Positions 35,393 through 37,540 of a stretch of DNA of 37,540 nucleotides are shown here, in pieces. How positions within the stretch are numbered: position 1 is the first letter of the stretch; every line of letters begins with the position of its first letter. The notes beneath the pieces are model-generated. The model was given only the letters and a program-made list of their open reading frames with translations. It did not search any database and was not told the DNA's origin. Location of the stretch: contig CAJXRU010000030.1 of the NCBI GenBank assembly GCA_913060565.1, positions 1 through 37,540 of the forward strand, written 5' to 3'. This stretch comes from an uncultured Gammaproteobacteria bacterium (GTDB lineage Bacteria > Pseudomonadota > Gammaproteobacteria > Enterobacterales > Psychrobiaceae). The position numbers and the translations under genes are program-made.

Positions 35393-35424
35393 AAAGCAAA
35401 AAAAACGAGCCAGCGGCTCGTTTT
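35393..35424 (-). terminator. Terminator after aspS
   Basis: Perfect 10-bp stem AAAACGAGCC / GGCTCGTTTT (35402-35411 with 35415-35424), AGC loop and a T-run on the minus strand. It separates aspS from ruvC, so ruvCAB needs its own promoter. Confidence 0.9.
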
Positions 35425-35441
35425 ATTCTCACAAGACTAAT

Positions 35442-37214
35442 TTAGTCTTGTGATTTTTCTTCGGTCACTAGTGTTGCGACATTTAATTCAGCAAGTTGCG
35501 CTGGGTTAGCGCTACCTGGGGCATTCGTCAATGGACATGCCGCTGTTGTCGTTTTCGGGAATGCCATAACGTCACGAATAGAGCTTGTGCCAGTCATTAA
35601 CATAATTAAACGATCTAAGCCAAACGCTAAACCAGCGTGTGGCGGTGTACCGTATTTTAATGCTTCTAAAAGGAATCCGAATTTTTCTTGTGTTTCTTCG
35701 TCACTAATACCAAGAATTCTGAATACACTGCTTTGCATAGGTGCGTTATGAATACGTACCGAACCACCACCAAGCTCACAACCGTTTAAGACCATGTCGT
35801 AGGCATCAGATAACGCAGCAGCAGGGTTAGCTTCTAACTCATCAGCTGTTACACCCACTGGCGCTGTGAACGGGTGATGAAGTGCGTGGTAGTTACCATC
35901 AATTTCTTCAAACATTGGGAAATCAACAACCCATAATGGTTTCCATTCATCGCTTGTTAAACCAAGGTCATCACCGAGTTTCAAGCGTAATGCACCCATC
36001 GCTTCAGTAACAACGTTAACGTTGTCAGCACCAAATAAAATAATGTCGCCAGACTTCGCGTTAGTACGTGCTAGTAATTGGTTAACAACGTCTTCATTTA
36101 GGAATTTAAGAATTGGTGACTGAATACCTTCCATGCCTGCATCGATATCGTTAACTTTCAACCAAGCAAGGCCTTTAGCTCCGTAAATGCCTACGTATTT
36201 ACCATAATCATCGATGTTCTTACGTGACAATGATGCACCACCTGGTACACAAATTACCGCAACACGGCCTTTTTCGTCATTGGCAGGACCTGAGAATACT
36301 TTAAATTCAACGTCTTTTAATAAATCAGCGACATCCACCAGCTCTAGTGGATTACGTAAATCTGGCTTGTCAGAACCAAAACGGCGCATAGCATCTGCGT
36401 AAGTCATTGTTGGGAAATCGCCTAAATCAACATTTAGCATATCGTTGAATAAGTTACGAACCAATTCTTCTGTTTTAGCGCGAACCTGATCAGAGCTCAT
36501 AAACGAGGTTTCGATATCAATTTGCGTAAATTCAGGCTGACGATCAGCACGTAAATCTTCATCACGGAAACATTTTACGATTTGGTAGTAACGATCCATA
36601 CCAGACATCATTAGCAGCTGTTTAAATAGCTGTGGTGACTGTGGCAATGCAAAGAATTTACCTTTATGAGTACGGCTTGGTACTAGGTAATCACGGGCGC
36701 CTTCCGGCGTAGCCGCTGTCAAAATTGGTGTTTCAATGTCTAAGAAACCGTTGTCTTCGAGGAAACGACGCACAAAACCAGTTACTTTAGAGCGGAACAC
36801 TAAGCGCTGTGTCATTTCTGGGCGACGTAAGTCTAAATAACGGTATTTTAGACGTGCTTCTTCAGAGTTAGTTTGATTTGAATCAAGTGGTAATGGCTCG
36901 CTTTTGTTAATGATTTCAAGAGCTTTACCTAATACTTCAACACCGCCGGTTGCCATGTCTTTATTGATCTGTCCTTCTGGACGGGGGCGTACAACACCCG
37001 TTACCTTTACGCAAAACTCGTTACGTAGGCTGTTGGCAATGCTAAATGCTTCGGCTAAATCTGGATCATAAACGACTTGTAATACACCTTCGCGATCACG
37101 TAGATCTAAAAAGATAACGCCACCTAGGTCACGTCGTTTGTTGATCCAACCAACAAGTTCAACTTGTTGACCAATTAAAGATTCGTTTACTTGTCCGCAA
37201 TAATGGCTGCGCAT
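35442..37214 (-). CDS. aspS: Aspartyl-tRNA synthetase
   Basis: Class II synthetase, 590 residues (E. coli 590). N-terminal OB anticodon-binding domain (about 1-105, [20 protein letters not shown]), motif 2 [18 protein letters not shown] (about 217-234), a bacterial GAD insertion domain (about 290-420) and motif 3 [15 protein letters not shown] (about 530-544). ATG 37214 with AGGAAA upstream. A minus-strand TATACT (37264-37269) is the likely -10 box. Upstream of ruvCAB as in many gammaproteobacteria. Confidence 0.98.
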   Translation of the reverse strand: MRSHYCGQVNESLIGQQVELVGWINKRRDLGGVIFLDLRDREGVLQVVYDPDLAEAFSIANSLRNEFCVKVTGVVRPRPEGQINKDMATGGVEVLGKALEIINKSEPLPLDSNQTNSEEARLKYRYLDLRRPEMTQRLVFRSKVTGFVRRFLEDNGFLDIETPILTAATPEGARDYLVPSRTHKGKFFALPQSPQLFKQLLMMSGMDRYYQIVKCFRDEDLRADRQPEFTQIDIETSFMSSDQVRAKTEELVRNLFNDMLNVDLGDFPTMTYADAMRRFGSDKPDLRNPLELVDVADLLKDVEFKVFSGPANDEKGRVAVICVPGGASLSRKNIDDYGKYVGIYGAKGLAWLKVNDIDAGMEGIQSPILKFLNEDVVNQLLARTNAKSGDIILFGADNVNVVTEAMGALRLKLGDDLGLTSDEWKPLWVVDFPMFEEIDGNYHALHHPFTAPVGVTADELEANPAAALSDAYDMVLNGCELGGGSVRIHNAPMQSSVFRILGISDEETQEKFGFLLEALKYGTPPHAGLAFGLDRLIMLMTGTSSIRDVMAFPKTTTAACPLTNAPGSANPAQLAELNVATLVTEEKSQD

Positions 37215-37485
37215 TGTCTATTTCCTAACTTTTTTGCCATAAGGCACTAACATAATGGCGCATAGTATAAAGAAAAATGCAGGATTAAGTAAGCCATTAA
37301 ATTAACTGAAACTATAAGTGTTTGTGGGTACAAAAAAGCGTCAATTTTTTTTGTTCTAAATAGGTCAATTAAAATAATGGAATAATTAGTAGAACGCTGA
37401 TTCCCTTGGCTTCACCAAGGCTACAATACATAGATATGCATGTTTTGATTCTAGCTGGTTTCGAATTTAAAGAAACGTTGTACCC
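37215..37485. other. aspS upstream region
   Basis: Contains the probable aspS -10 box and a hairpin CCTTGG-CTTCA-CCAAGG (37404-37420). I see no other gene. Confidence 0.4.
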
Positions 37486-37540
37486 TAGTCTTAGTCTTAG
37501 TCTTAGTCTTAGTCTTAGTCTTAGTCTTAGTCTTAGTCTT
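37486..37540. repeat. TAGTCT hexamer tandem array at the contig end
   Basis: 55 bases, slightly over nine perfect copies of TAGTCT, running to the last base, so the true length is unknown. No reading frame includes it. Confidence 0.95.

Noticed and set aside
37486-37540. CRISPR array
   Set aside because: Perfect 6-base units with no spacers; a simple tandem repeat.

Overview
The window looks like one whole assembled contig from a marine, low-GC (about 40% by eye) gammaproteobacterium, most likely Alteromonadales and possibly close to Colwelliaceae. This rests on gene order and protein resemblance, not on a search. Base 1 starts inside an Illumina Nextera adapter (1-51) fused to a truncated dbpA. 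The last 55 bases are a TAGTCT hexamer array that runs off the end. Both ends are therefore assembly limits.

Left part (1-11.2 kb), mixed genes: truncated dbpA, an NYN-domain protein, an Sfp-type phosphopantetheinyl transferase, a BamA/TamA-like outer-membrane protein that seems to start at ATT, a YcbL-like metallo-hydrolase, a hotdog thioesterase, a periplasmic solute-binding protein, a 269-bp palindromic MITE-like element, a retropepsin-like protease whose stop codon lies in the element's end, a chemotaxis receptor, a two-OB-fold SSB-like protein and a YdgA/DUF945 protein.

Middle part (11.2-20.3 kb): pyrC, an unrecognised acidic 109-residue protein, a YeeN-type YebC-family protein, a secreted M6 metallopeptidase with three PKD domains and a GlyGly-CTERM tail, an overlapping small lipoprotein that resembles the peptidase's own N-terminal pro-region, an M24 aminopeptidase, a pteridine reductase, a CPXCG protein, riboflavin synthase and a tRNA-Val(GAC) with an unusual C33.

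Right part (20.3-37.5 kb), conserved housekeeping on the minus strand: apt-dnaX-ybaB-recR, a DHH phosphoesterase, a DcaP-like porin, tRNA-Lys, the cell-envelope operon ybgC-tolQRAB-pal-cpoB, and ruvCAB after aspS. TolQ, TolR and TolA form the inner-membrane motor, TolB and Pal the outer-membrane side, and CpoB links the complex to peptidoglycan synthesis. RuvABC processes Holliday junctions. The yebC that often lies between aspS and ruvC is absent there.

The strongest candidates for undescribed biology are: (1) an isolated ~139-nt structured RNA gene between ybgC and ruvB with a near-consensus promoter and a terminator; (2) the M6 peptidase with a separate lipoprotein copy of its pro-region; (3) the C33 tRNA-Val; (4) the MITE-like element that supplies a neighbour's stop codon.
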